From contig JBOZIK010000001.1 in NCBI GenBank assembly GCA_051453625.1, forward strand, positions 63,246,267 to 63,294,799: a DNA stretch of 48,533 nucleotides. The letters run 5' to 3'. Of the stretch, positions 19,749-31,832 are shown piece by piece. A model generated the notes under the pieces. It made no database searches and had not been told where the DNA came from. It worked only from the letters and a program-made list of their open reading frames with translations. Position 1 is the stretch's first letter. Each line of letters opens with the position of its first letter. This DNA is from Welwitschia mirabilis. Lineage: Eukaryota; Gnetophyta; Gnetopsida; Welwitschiales. Made by a program: the position numbers and the translations under genes.

Positions 19749-21751
19749 CAGACTTATCCAACTCGAGGAACAGACAGGTTTGTAGGACTATCAAGAAATG
19801 ATTAATCTATTAAAATACAACTAATTATTTCAAGATCATGGGTATTTGCTTTGTTATAGAAACCTCACTATGTTAGAAATTTCCTTAAAAGGAAGAAATA
19901 AGAAGCACCTATAACAAGTGTATAGAAGACATTATCTAGTCAGATTTGAAGGTTGTCTCTATTAAAGCCAATTTTCTTTCCACTTCTATTAAAAATTTTC
20001 ATGAAAGTTTTATTACTTTTAATGGTGACAATGTATTGAAGAACAGAGAGTGTCATGTTAAGTACTAAGTCTATGAAGTTAGAAGATGATATGATTGTGG
20101 TTAAAGATAACATTAATGAAATTACAAAGATGAATGAAGAATAATTAAAAACTTCCTTAAATAAGAAAACAAAAGTAATTTAAATGATGTATAAATTAAT
20201 TCCATTAATCAAGTAAGTATGAACAAAATTCCAATACAAAAAATTGATTCTCTACTTCTACTGAATGAAAACTTTCTTGAACCTAAAGTAGATATATGTG
20301 AAGTTTTTCTCTTTAGAATGCAAAAGCTACTCTTTATATTATTATGATTTTTTGATTGATAAAAAATGGAGAGGCATTACTTGCAATAATGGATTAACTC
20401 TTTGGCTTATCTAGTTAGCATATATACTGTTGTCAGTAAATCATTAAATAACCCTTGTATTAAGGAATTATTATATTAATTAAACCCTCATTTATAGTTA
20501 CTATTGACATGAATCTTGTAATCCTTAGCCATATGATACGTTTTAACTAGATAATACTATTATTATATGATTAAAGTCTATGATCTTATTTAGATGGATT
20601 ATGTACTTCAACCTTATGAGCCAGACATTGCTTGCTCTCACCTAATCTAAAATCCTGTGCATACTTATTTGGTTTATACTTGCATAGCCTTATTTCATAC
20701 ATTCTATCCTTGACTTATTAGACTTTAAGATGCTATACTATCCATATAAATCATTAAAGTGGAAATTCAAATTGATTATACATGGAGAAGTATCAAGGAA
20801 TCTTTGAAAGAAGAAGTACATAACAAAGAAGTGTAATGTAAAAGAGATGTACAATATTAAAACTTAAGATTAAGAAATTTCTAAATAACAATCTTAGAAT
20901 TATGTGTTACAATTTGGAGTAAGAGATTATTATGTTTTCATATTTAATTTGCAATTTTGGACTTAATGGTTTAGGCACATTTTGCTTTGGTTGAAGTAAG
21001 AAGGTCATTGAGATATTTTGGCTTAAGAAACTAAACAGTTCAACTCATTTTTAAGCATATTCAACTACTTTTCTTGGAAATTCCTTCCATGAGCGATATT
21101 CTAGTTCACAAATTTTTCCCTAATCAAGTGATCATTATAACCCTAGAAAATTAAAAAAAAGTTAGAAAGTTATGAATAACATGAGAGTTTATGTAAATTC
21201 TGAAGTCAATATGCCATGAAGTTTAATATTACGATGTAGGTGATTGGGCATCTCACTTAATGTATGAATAATTTTTATGAATCCTTGGATTGATGATATC
21301 AATAACTTAGAATAAACTACATGAACTTGTTTGTTAAAGAACAATAGTGTAAAGCTAAAGGCTAGCCTATACCAACTACTTCCAACGTAAAGGCACCTAA
21401 GAAGAAATTACCAGCATGCACTTTGAAGTAAGTTTATCAAAATGAAGGATGTGGAATATGGCTTTATATTTTATTTTGAAGTTCTTAATAAGATGGCATG
21501 ATTCATGTTATGAATGAAGATACTAATTACAATTTAAATTGCAAAATTAATCTTTAATAAGATTGTGAAGCTTTGTGTGTCTATAAAGCAAACTTTTAAT
21601 ACATATTATGGAGAATACTCTTAAAATTAATATGATTCAATCACTCTATAGAAGTAGAAACTTTGAAGATAAAAGTAAATATTAATCAGTGGAGACTTGA
21701 TCTTTTAGTAATTTTTGAGGATGAAACTTCTTAAGGAGGTGAGAAATATCA
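19749..21751 (+). pseudogene. Decayed or deleted remainder of Tekay-like gag-pol
   Basis: Near 19848-19890 a CF-x-ETS-C--KFP trace matches the CCHC zinc knuckle pattern CFVCGKPGH-VRNCP with two zinc ligands lost. After that I could not recover protease, RT, RNase H, integrase or chromodomain text, and 2 kb is too short for them, so most of pol was deleted before or during decay. The last bases before the LTR, GGAGACTTGATCTTTTAGTA then TTTTTGAGGATGAAACTTCT, fit the usual end of Del pol. Confidence 0.6.
21733..21745 (+). promoter_or_regulatory. Tekay-like polypurine tract
   Basis: AAGGAGGTGAGAA lies just before the LTR start TGTCAACA at 21752, as expected for the plus-strand primer of Del-type elements. 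Confidence 0.75.
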
Positions 21752-21878
21752 TGTCAACAATTTTACTTATTTTAAAAATTTATAAAGATTAATAAAATAT
21801 TTAGAAAGATCTAATTATTTTAAAATTTCTAGTTAATATAAATATTATGTTTTTGAGATGCTATTATATTAAATTGTG
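21752..21878 (+). repeat. Start of Tekay-like 3' LTR, cut by gap
   Basis: It matches the first bases of the LTR at 22711: TTTTACTTATTTTAAAAA-TTATAAAGATTAA, AAAATATTTAGAAAGATC/TT, then AAATATTATGTTTTTGAGATG. It is cut by a 100-N gap, and the remaining LTR is not found on the other side. Confidence 0.85.
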
Positions 21879-21978
21879 NNNNNNNNNNNNNNNNNNNNNN
21901 NNNNNNNNNNNNNNNNNNNNNNNNNNNNNNNNNNNNNNNNNNNNNNNNNNNNNNNNNNNNNNNNNNNNNNNNNNNNNN
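21879..21978. other. Assembly gap of exactly 100 N
   Basis: A round 100-N placeholder, so its true size is unknown. The left flank is the start of a Tekay-like LTR; the right flank is unrelated sequence, so a join between non-adjacent contigs is possible. Confidence 0.9.
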
Positions 21979-22710
21979 ATTAATAAAAATCCATAAGAAC
22001 ATATCTTTTGTTTTCTTATATTATTTTACTATTTTTAATTTAATAGTTAGATTCTGATTTCTTATGTGTTTTTGTTTCAATTTAATAAGATTCTTATATA
22101 TATATGTATTTAGGATTTTTTCATAGGTTTTATTGTTCATGGTTCTCTACTATTGATTTTATACTACTTATTTTTTGTTAATCATAGTCTAAATTATTTT
22201 ACACTTTGATACTTCTTTTCTTAAAATGTAAACCTATGAACAAATGATGCTGCTACCCTACCTAATTGGTATTACTAGATTTTCTATGAGTTTTACTTTT
22301 TAACTTTTTTAAGGACTTTGTCATTTGTCTAAAACAAATTATTCTCTTAGCTATTCTCTAAAACCTATTTGTTTTGCCTACATTAGATGCATAACAATCT
22401 AGGACAACTATTTAGAATTCCATCTAATTAAATCATAATCCTTGGCATTAGTAACAATAGCTAATAGAGACCTCCTTTTAAAACCAATCTTATGAAAAAT
22501 TCCATAGAGAAAAACAATCGTAATAACCAAATCTAAATGTGTGATTTTCCCTCTAGAACCTTCATTTAATAATAACATATTACATTCAAATGATTATTTA
22601 CTTGAAAAGCTACAACCAAATTTATTAAAATAAATAATTAGCCCAAAATACAAGCCAATATGTATTCCAAAACTAGTTAAATTTCCTCAATAATCCTTTC
22701 CTTAGGTAAA
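21979..22710. other. Unassigned AT-rich sequence
   Basis: No coding text, LTR terminus or repeat is recognised. It lies between the gap and the second Tekay-like LTR and would be the insertion-site DNA of that LTR, or the internal 3' end of another element. Confidence 0.4.
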
Positions 22711-25700
22711 TGTTACACCCACATTTTTACTTATTTTAAAAAGTTATAAAGATTAAGTTTAGTAAAATATTTAGAAAGATTTTATTATTTTGAAATCTCC
22801 AACTGATCTAAATATTATGTTTTTAAGATGTTGTTATATTAACTTATGCCTTAAGTTCCTTTTATCTTGATTAAAAATATTACTTATAATTTTCAAAAAT
22901 GTTCTTGTAGTGGTGATGATCTTGTTTACTTTCATTTTGTTACACTTTCATAAAATTTATGCATTTAAATGTAAATTTTAAAGGCTTTTTATTTATTTTT
23001 CCTCATTATTATAATTAAATATAAAAGAATTATTTCTATATTATTGAAGCACCCAGTGGTCAGGCAAGCCTTTATGAGATGTTATGAAACTCACTTTATT
23101 ATTGGCTCATGTTGTGTCCTTTCATATTCTTAATTTTTATCACCTTACTCATGTTCTCTCACTTTAAATAGATTCTTTTCTCCTTTAAGTCTAGTTTATT
23201 TTTCAAAACAACTTGTCTTAAAATCTTGGAGCTTAGGAGGTCTAAGAGCTTTGGAACTTAATAGATATTCTTAGAGCTCAAAAATATACTAGTATGATTC
23301 TATCCTTCCTTGCTTCTTATTGGTCCTTTCTTTTATGCATTCCATTAGTGCAATTGTCATGTTTATGTTCTTGCAAGATAAATGTTAAATTGTGTGATGC
23401 TTGATAAAGATAAATTTAGTATTTTTACATGTCTTATCTCCATCCATCTTTTGTGCTTAATGTCTTGACATTGTTTGTTCATGGTATGAGTTGATAGCTT
23501 ATGGTTAATCCCTATCGTATTTACCTTGTCATCATGCTATTTGAAATTTATGGTTTTAATTGATAGCTCGTGGTCAAATCTTATCTTATTTTCTTATCAT
23601 CTTTATGTCTTGAACTTATGGTTAGGAACTTCCCAACTCATCAAATAAGGAAGTGGGTTTCATAGATCACTGAATAAGGTAGTAAAGTTAGAATCCCATA
23701 GATCATTAAATGAGGTAGTGGGAATATTAGATTTATCATAGAACATTGAATGAGGCAGTGAACTTCATAGATCATCAAATGAGGTAGTGAAGTGAAAATA
23801 TAGAAAATTATATGAGAATCATATATTTTCAAATGAGGCAGTGGGCTTTACAGATCACCAAATGAGGTAGTGAAATGATTTAGATATGTTAAAATATGTA
23901 ATGATTATTCTCATTCATAATCATAAGATTAATGTTTATGATATATCATTTTTATTGGAGTCTTTACTTGTCTTTCATATTTTAACCTTTGGAATTCCTT
24001 GCTTATCTTGCCTTGTATTATCTAGACCATACTGGGAACTTTGAATTTCATAGTTCTTATCCCATACTTTTGCATGACAGGTGGAAAATCTAGATTATAA
24101 TTGTTTCTATGGGAAAAATAATGTGAAGGATTAATGTTTCGATATTATTGGAAAATTTGTTAAATAATCTTGTATTCTTTTAATAGTCCTAAAATATTTG
24201 ATGTAATATGTCTAAGATTTGAGGACATGACATACTTTTTTAGAATAAAGATTTCTTAAATGAGTTAAAAAGTTAAACTCCATTTTATCATGTGCGTGCC
24301 TTCTAAATTGATTCATTAAGCATAGTATTATGGAATTCACTATTGAAATATGAAAATTTGATCATATGATATTGGTAATTTTCTTGATGAATTTTATTGA
24401 GATTCTTGAAGTCTTCAGTTATGTTAATTACCTCGAAATCTTATTAAATATTAGTTATGCATATATTTTCTTGAATTATTTTCAATAAATTTGGAAGTTG
24501 ACAATATGTTTTATGCACCACTTGCAATCTTTGTTAAAACATATTAGCTTAATTATGAGTATTAATTTGGGAATTATGCCTTTGATTGTAGAGTTAAAAA
24601 CCATTCATTAATTATTAATTTATAAGTACATTACAACTAGTACATTGAAGTTACATAAAGAGAGAAATAATGTAATTATATAATAATTAATTAAGTAGTA
24701 AAAATTATATTAGAGGCCTTGGAGTATGTAAATTTTCCATCTTCCTATAATTATTTTAATATTATATTAAATAAGGTTTCTTAAAAGCATTAATAATTAT
24801 TTGAACACTATCATAAAATTAATAGTCCCAAGGGCATTAGAAAAATAACATCATTACTTAAAACAATTCTTTAAAAGGGGTGTTATAATAAAGGTTACCT
24901 TAGAAGGGGAAAGCTACTTGAAATTAAAAAGGAAGGACCACATGTGGAGAGCTAGTATTCCTTATTAAATTAGGCATAATTTTTAATTAAAATTAAAACC
25001 ATTTCATGTATATACTCAAATTTAAACAACCATCCCCCATCTTGCTTTAATTTGTTCTTAATCGTTACATCAAGAAGACACTTGTTAAATAAAAGAAATG
25101 TTTCATAATACAAATGTCTCTCGTTCACACTGAATTTAACTGTCTTCACATTATCTCTTCATATCATTTGACTATTTGTGCTATTCTATTAAAGTTCCTC
25201 CATTTTGACTAGTTATGTAATTTGTTATTACGTTTTCCTCCTTTAGTCCTTCTATTTATTGGCTATAATGCACTTCTTCACTTCATTTTCCCCTCTTTTG
25301 CACTTTCTATCTATAAATTTTTCCTCATCCTTAAGAGCATTAAAACCAAAAGTTCTATATTGACATTCTATGCAAGATTGCCTCCTCTTGAATGAGGATT
25401 TCTATTAAGATCACTTGCAGTGGGCAGAGTTATGAGCCATCAAGTGAGTTATTATTATAGTCCTCTCACTTCTCCAATGCATAAGGTTTCTTATCTAGTC
25501 CATAGGAAAAATCATCATGGACTCACTTACTTTGTAACCAAGTAGTTCTCATGCGATTTTGTTGATCTTTAACAAAACCAAAATTATAATACATTTACCA
25601 AGTTGCTCCTTGTAAGATGCAATATTCTCAAACCTGGCACTTACCAAAAGGCAATACATAGATCAATTCTTAACTGAAACCAAATCATTAAGGCTTTATT

Positions 25701-26516
25701 TTTACAGCGTTTTATTTCAATGAGCACCATTCACATAGCCTGTGAACTCTTTTTCCATTCTTTCTCTTTAGTGCATTTATTTTCTTTCATGCATCTTCCT
25801 CTCTCATCAGCGCATTTTTCACACTATGTATTTCTTCCAGCCATTTTTGCCTCTCTCCTGCACGTGTCTTTACCATAAAATCTCAAATGTAGTTACCTTC
25901 TACAATGTGATCTTGTTTGCACATAATCTTCCTATTCTTTATGCCTTCTCATTTTAGGGTTTTTCTTTTCTCCTATGCATCAATTGATTGTTCCTCCTTA
26001 TGAAATGTATTCTTCTTCTTATTGGAATCAACAATTGTGATTTTATTTATTAAAAGTTTAAAGGATTTAAAACATAACTTTTAGATAGTATTCTTATAAA
26101 TATGATCTTAATCCATATCCTCTAGGATAAAACCTAGGTGTTTCCAATTGAAATTTTTTTTTGTGTTACCATTTTCCAACCTTTAAAATTACTATTATCA
26201 TTTGATAAATAAACAACATAAATAAGTTTAAATAACTAATTTTATTTAATGATTAAATTAAATTACATCTTATATAATTATATTAGACTAATATTAAGCC
26301 TTTAACTTTAGATTTAATTATATAGAGATGTTTTATATTTTGGAGCTTAGAGCTATGTGAAGTTTTTATGTTCGAAATTTCAAGTGTTACATTTTGGTCT
26401 CAAAGTGTAAAACTTTGAAGATTTTCAATTGTAGAATTTTTGGGGTACTACATTTTGGTATTAAATCAACAAAGTGAGTTTTCAACTTTTCAATATTAGA
26501 AATTTGGAATGTTACA
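22711..26516 (+). mobile_element. Tekay/Del-like LTR, 3,806 bp, apparently solo
   Basis: It begins TGTTACACCCAC at 22711 and ends AATGTTACA at 26516, co-linear with the 5' LTR ending at 18809. No PBS follows (the next bases are TTACCCTTATCACATG) and no PPT precedes it, so it is not the 5' or 3' LTR of an attached element. It is probably a solo LTR. Flanking pentamers GTAAA and TTACC do not match, so target duplication is not shown. It carries the 28-30-bp minisatellite (about 23630-23875) and two internal ghost PBS motifs. A possible TATA region is near 25307. Open frames inside it are chance. Confidence 0.8.
23630..23875. repeat. Minisatellite in Tekay-like LTR
   Basis: About seven imperfect copies of a roughly 28-30-bp unit with a CATAGATCA-CAAATGAGGTAG core followed by TGAA. 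It is the counterpart of 15840-16260 in the other LTR. A minus-strand open frame across it (23641-23832) reads the repeat and is not a gene. Confidence 0.85.
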
Positions 26517-28399
26517 TTACCCTTATCACATGATGCTTATTACTTTTTCATAGTTATTATGCATCTTTAATATTAAGAAGTTCTATGATAAATATAAATG
26601 CATCTAGATAAGTTCGTATTCAGAGTAAAGTACTTAATCATGTTCATATACCTTCATGTTTATTTATCATTTTTATCATTTTCTCAATGTTCTTACTTAG
26701 CAATCTTAAATTCATTTTCTAATTTTAATGCCATCTTGCATAAGATATACATCNNNNNNNNNNNTTATTATCTCCACTTATTTCACCTCATTAGCCCTTA
26801 CTTGACCATATTATTACTTTCACCATTGGCCATTAGTTTCATCTTTATTTCATTTTTCATCTCATCATGTATGACTCTTGTTTCTTACATTTACTTTTTT
26901 TTTTTTTTTGTAAGTTATGCCTTTTCTAATTCATTTTGATTTTTTATTTTACATCCTTTCCAAATTTCAAATTACTTCTTTTGATTGTCAACTCATAAGT
27001 ACTTATTCCTAATTCCTTTTGAAGTTTGCTTTATCATTATTTCTAAAGTTGTAGAGCACTCTAAGGGATAATTTAGATTAAATACTAGAATTTTTAGATT
27101 TCTTATCTTTGATTGTTAGCATAATTTTTATGAGGCATCTAGAATAAGTTTTCAAATATGTAATCATCACATTTAAACTTACTTTTAATTCAAAACATCA
27201 CATGTAAACTTACTTTTGATTCAAAACTAATTTTCCTGTCCAAGGGAGTGAAACATTTGAATCTAATTAAAGTAAATTTTAAGGATTTAACATGATTGAA
27301 ATAAATGTTTATTTTGAAATATTGAAAATATTTTTATAAACTAAAATCAAAGTTTCTAAATTTAATAGATATCTTTTTATGATGTTTAAATAGAATATAG
27401 TTTTGATATGTTGTAATAACATGAACTCTATATTTAATAATGTAATTATTCTTTACACTTAAATGCTATTTCTTATCCCTTTGATAATTAGGCTTGATTA
27501 TATTCTCTTCCACTTTCTTTATCAAAGACTAATAAAATCTTAGTAAGGGAATATGTTGCAAGGCCAAATTACCCATATGTGACATCATTTTTAGAATATG
27601 TTCTATGTATATTTTAGCCATTATTTAGGTAATTAAGAATAAAAGTGAACTAGCCATGAGAATGAGAAAGAAATAGTTAGTTTTCCAACATTTTTTATCC
27701 TTTATGGAATACTTTTCAGAGATTTTTCAATTATGATTTCTATGATGGCATTATGACATTTAAATGATAAGAAAACAAAGTAATATGATGATGTTCAGAT
27801 GTTTTATCTATTCTTAAGATGCTCAAAAAGGGTTGATATGATCAACTTGGGTGATTTTTGAGTTATTTCTAATACTTTTGAATATGAGAGGTCTTTAATA
27901 AGAAAAGTACATTTGCTAGAGTAAGTTACTATAGTAGATACAATAGGAGATTTACTATAGTAAAGTAATATAGAAGTTACAATAGTAATCATCCACTGGG
28001 CATCTAAATCATACTTACAAAATGCTACAAAGTTAATATAGTAGATTTACTATAGCAACTATTTGCCTTATCTTCTAAATAATACTTAGAGGATGATAAA
28101 TAATATAAACCAATAAAAACTCCATTTTTCATTGCTAGATGTCTACTATGGCTCTCTTCATAACACTTAAGTTGATGATAGTCAAATGTTACATGAGGGA
28201 GACACATAAAAAATAGTTAGCCTTTATAAGACATGTGATAGAAGTGTCATCCCTCTAGTTGTCCAAATGATACCCAAGAGGATTACTACTCTAATAGATG
28301 AAAAAATTATATTATCCATTATGAAGTTATTGATACAATTTTTACCTTTTCAATTACTATTATTTAATGATCTAAACTATTAATTTAGAACTATAGATA
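26517..28399. other. Unassigned AT-rich sequence with TACTATAGTA repeats
   Basis: An 11-N gap is at 26754-26764 and a T-run at 26895-26909. No coding family is recognised. Around 27920-28060 the motif TTACTATAGTA / TACAATAG recurs several times (near 27926, 27949, 27978 and 28041), a pattern also met in U3 parts of plant LTRs, so the end of an old LTR may lie here. The remaining open frames are short and unmatched. Confidence 0.4.
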
Positions 28400-28404
28400 C
28401 TATT
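28400..28404. repeat. Target-site duplication, left copy
   Basis: CTATT immediately precedes the LTR start TGTTGCAATG. The identical pentamer at 36953-36957 follows the other LTR. Confidence 0.88.
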
Positions 28405-29488
28405 TGTTGCAATGCATATTTGTGCTTCTAACTCCAATATTCTAAAGATCGAATTTAAGTTGCAACATATAAAAAGATAAATGTCTAATTGCACACAATA
28501 CACATTTGTATAATGGGATCAACCCAATTGTCATATACTTAGAGAAGACTATCAAAAGAGAATATGAAAAATTGCTTTCATAAAGGGGTGAATAAATATT
28601 TTGAACTTTTGCTTTCAAAGAAATAAAATTAAACAATGTAAATATGGAGATGGAATGCAATGCAATGTAATGAATGCAATTCTAATGCAATGAATTAATT
28701 AAACTTCTAATCTACTGTCACTCAGATTGGTTCTTATAACCTATTTCAATTACAAATTCATGTTACTTAAATTGCAATTAAGATAAACTATAAGGAAAAA
28801 CAATAAAATAGTTGAAAAGATTTCAATTTAGTTAATACTTTTATTAATACAATTGAAGTACATCCACTTATGACAACAACTACTCAATGAAGGATTCACT
28901 GCCTAACATCAAGGTGGTTCTTCTCATAAGTGGGATGGATCTCCTTGCCTTCAACAATCTCCAATTATCATAAGAATGTAGATAACAAATGATAATTTGG
29001 AATAGAGTTTAAAACGGTCTATTTATAGGATTAGAAGAGGTCAGTAAAGGGTGTGAAATGAAGAGGTACAAGTTAAATAAACCCTTTCATAACAATTTAA
29101 TTAACTTTACACATTATTTTAAGTATCGTTCCTTGTGTTATCTACATGACAAAGAGGATGACACTTTATCTATCAATTAATGCTTTGCACATGTCAAAAA
29201 TGCTGATTGTCATCCTAGTCATCGTCCCCATGACATAGAGGATGATCATACTTTTCTAGCTATCATCCCCTCTGTCATCCCCATGATAATGAGGATGACC
29301 AACACATCTTTATTACTTTGCTTTGGTTGATCATTATTCAAAAATGGAATCTTATTTGGAATATTATTGCATATTTTATCATGTATAAAAGCTTTGTAGA
29401 ATTTGCATAAGTCCCTAGAAAAATCTGTAACATNNNNNNNNNNNNNNNNNNNNNNNNNNNNNNNNNNNNNNNNNNNNNNNNNNNNNNN
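28405..29488 (-). repeat. Athila-like 3' LTR (left), inner end in gap
   Basis: Starts TGTTGCAATGCA on the plus strand and aligns with 35879-36952 up to the N gap at 29434. The remaining 54 bp should lie in the gap. About one in ten bases differs in the first 135 aligned positions that I compared by eye. A CCTATAAATAG box (minus strand, about 29015-29028) is the likely TATA element. An AATGCAATG-type run lies at 28651-28695. Confidence 0.88.
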
Positions 29489-29581
29489 NNNNNNNNNNNN
29501 NNNNNNNNNNNNNNNNNNNNNNNNNNNNNNNNNNNNNNNNNNNNNNNNNNNNNNNNNNNNNNNNNNNNNNNNNNNNNNNNN
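29434..29581. other. Assembly gap, 148 N
   Basis: It hides the inner end of the left Athila-like LTR and probably the polypurine tract. Confidence 0.95.
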
Positions 29582-30896
29582 AGTTTAACATCATAGAAAA
29601 GTTGCACAAGTCATGAATGATTGGTAAAGAAGGGTAATAATTTCATGATTACAAGGTTAAGTAATTGAAGAGGTTATAAAAGGAAGATTGTTAAAGGAAA
29701 GGAGAATATTAATATTATCATGTAAAAGGATGGTCAAGGCAGAGGTGAATTTGATTTAATGTATAATAATCGAGTAATGAAAAATGTAACAAGTAGACTA
29801 TAAAATGATAAAGTTCTAACTATTATTTTGGAAGAGGTAATAAAAATAACTTTGAGAAGATAAACCCTCAAACCAAGATAAGACAAAAAGAAAAATGGAT
29901 AANNNNNNNNNNNNNNNNNNNNNNNNNNNNNNNNNNNNNNNNNNNNNNNNNNNNNNNNNNNNNNNNNNNNNNNNNNNNNNNNNNNNNNNNNNNNNNNNNN
30001 NNNNNNNNNNNNNNNNNNNNNNNNNNNNNNNNNNNNNNNNNNNNNNNNNNNNNNNNNNNNNNNNNNNNNNNNNNNNNNNNNNNNNNNNNNNNNNNNNNNN
30101 NNNNNNNNNNNNNNNNNNNNNNNNNNNNNNNNNNNNNNNNNNNNNNNNNNNNNNNNNNNNNNNNNNNNNNNNNNNNNNNNNNNNNNNNNNNNNNNNNNNN
30201 NNNNNNNNNNNNNNNNNNNNNNNNNNNNNNNNNNNNNNNNNNNNNNNNNNNNNNNNNNNNNNNNNNNNNNNNNNNNNNNNNNNNNNNNNNNNNNNNNNNN
30301 NNNNNNNNNNNNNNNNNNNNNNNNNNNNNNNNNNNNNNNNNNNNNNNNNNNNNNNNNNNNNNNNNNNNNNNNNNNNNNNNNNNNNNNNNNNNNNNNNNNN
30401 NNNNNNNNNNNNNNNNNNNNNNNNNNNNNNNNNNNNNNNNNNNNNNNNNNNNNNNNNNNNNNNNNNNNNNNNNNNNNNNNNNNNNNNNNNNNNNNNNNNN
30501 NNNNNNNNNNNNNNNNNNNNNNNNNNNNNNNNNNNNNNNNNNNNNNNNNNNNNNNNNNNNNNNNNNNNNNNNNNNNNNNNNNNNNNNNNNNNNNNNNNNN
30601 NNNNNNNNNNNNNNNNNNNNNNNNNNNNNNNNNNNNNNNNNNNNNNNNNNNNNNNNNNNNNNNNNNNNNNNNNNNNNTTCTCAGGAAAATTTACCCCGGT
30701 ATGCTTATGGTGGTACATCATGGTATAATTGTAAGAGGGTGATTAATTTTTTTCTTTTTTTATTTATTTTTTTAATATTTTTCTCTTACTTTTTATTTTT
30801 TTAAATTCTTTTCCATTGACTTGGAATCCCCATTTTTAACAGCATTGATTAGTCATTGAAATAATAAAGTATATGGTTGAGAGTAAGTATCACATT
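29582..30896 (-). other. 3' internal region of the Athila-like element, unreadable, with 775-N gap
   Basis: Two short islands flank the gap at 29903-30677. The right island contains a short, less AT-rich stretch (GAAAATTTACCCCGGTATGC, from about 30685) followed by long T-rich tracts (30748-30820), i.e. purine tracts on the element's coding strand. No domain is recognised. Confidence 0.45.
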
Positions 30897-31832
30897 AACA
30901 TAATTCATATTTTATCATAAAATAACTAAGGAGATTGATTGTAGATATTGGAATATTTTAAGATTGGCTGAATCTAATCTTTATAACATGAACACCTAAA
31001 GTAAAAAATTAATTAATCATGGTAACACCTATGGAATTCAAACATAAATCAAGTTAAAGATGATCAAGTAGTCTCATAACTTAAACCAAGGAATAAATCT
31101 AAAAAATAATCTAGTAGATGTCCCAAGGAAGACCTTCCTTTTTGCAAAGAGGATCTTTCAAGTTAATTACTTCTCTCATGTTTAAAGTATAACAACAATC
31201 ATCTAAAGATGTATAAAGTTTTAACCTTTATTCATTTACTCTTTGGATTACTTAAGTTTGAAGATCAAAGATCTCAACAGAGCCATTAGAATGTACCTTT
31301 TCCAAATGATAAGGGCTGAGCCATTTGGAGAGCATCTTGTTATTTATAGGATGTACTCAAGTATTATGCAAAAGCACAAATTGACCTATGTCTATAAGTT
31401 TATCAATTTTGTCCTTAACTACTAGCTTAATGATAGGATTAAGTAAGGATTTTTCTTGAGAATTCTAAAGTTNNNNNNNNNNNNNNNNNNNNNNNNNNNN
31501 NNNNNNNNNNNNNNNNNNNNNNNNNNNNNNNNNNNNNNNNNNNNNNNNNNNNNNNNNNNNNNNNNNNNNNNNTATAAGTTTATCAATTTTATCCTTAACT
31601 ACTAGCTTAATGATAGGATTAAGTAAGGATTTTTCTTGAGAATTCTAAAGTTAAGAACTAATGATCAATGACTTATTAGGAGTGTTATTTAGGAATATGT
31701 ATTTCAAGCCATTATGTAATTCTTTAAGTTGAAGATCATTTTCATCCTTTATAGTTATTGAACACACATCTTGATGTAGAATATTTTTAATGGATCTTAC
31801 ATGTTGGATATCATGCTCAAGTATGAGCTCAA
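30897..31832 (-). repeat. Second, decayed copy of the element's pre-RT/integrase-tail/3'UTR block
   Basis: Co-linear with 32110 to about 32860. Shared landmarks are ATATTGGAATAT-TTAAGATT-GCTGAAT, AAAGATGATCAAGTAGT, CATCTAAAGATGTATA, TTTACTCTTTGGATT, CATTAGAATGTACC and AGCCATTTGGA. The minus-strand translation at 31820-31653 (EHDIQHVRSIKNILHQD, NGLKYIFLNNTPNKS) matches residues 203-253 of the 341-codon frame, here ending in a stop. True spacing is about 1.02 kb once the apparent false gap inside it is removed. Both copies are in the same orientation, so this is a tandem duplication within the element or an assembly duplication. Confidence 0.85.
31393..31652. other. Probable false gap: 80-bp direct repeat flanking 100 N
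   Basis: 31393-31472 and 31573-31652 are the same 80 bases with one G/A difference, separated by exactly 100 N. The homologous block near 32603-32680 has this segment once, without interruption. The simplest reading is two contig ends that overlap by 80 bp but were not merged. Confidence 0.9.

Larger units (their letters stand above)
14253..21878 (+). mobile_element. Tekay/Del-like chromovirus (Ty3/gypsy), internally decayed, 3' LTR cut by gap
   Basis: Plus-strand element with a very long 5' LTR (start within the N gap, end at 18809), a Met-tRNA PBS at 18813-18824, a gag remnant (19020-19636), a zinc-knuckle trace (about 19840-19890), an unreadable pol region, a PPT at 21733-21745 and the first 127 bp of the 3' LTR from 21752. 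The internal region is only about 2.9 kb, less than a full gag-pol, so pol is largely deleted. The LTR length, the TGTTACA terminus and the 3' end (a GAGGATGAAACTTCTTAAGGA-like stretch before the LTR) fit plant Tekay/Del elements. Confidence 0.82.

Noticed and set aside
23641-23832. 63-codon minus-strand frame with internal repeats
   Set aside because: It is the translation of the LTR minisatellite.
22706-26521. Target duplication around the 3.8-kb LTR
   Set aside because: Flanking pentamers GTAAA and TTACC do not match, so it cannot be claimed.
26598-26939. 113-codon hydrophobic plus-strand frame
   Set aside because: Crosses an N block and a T-run in T-rich DNA; Phe/Leu/Ile/Ser composition follows from base composition.
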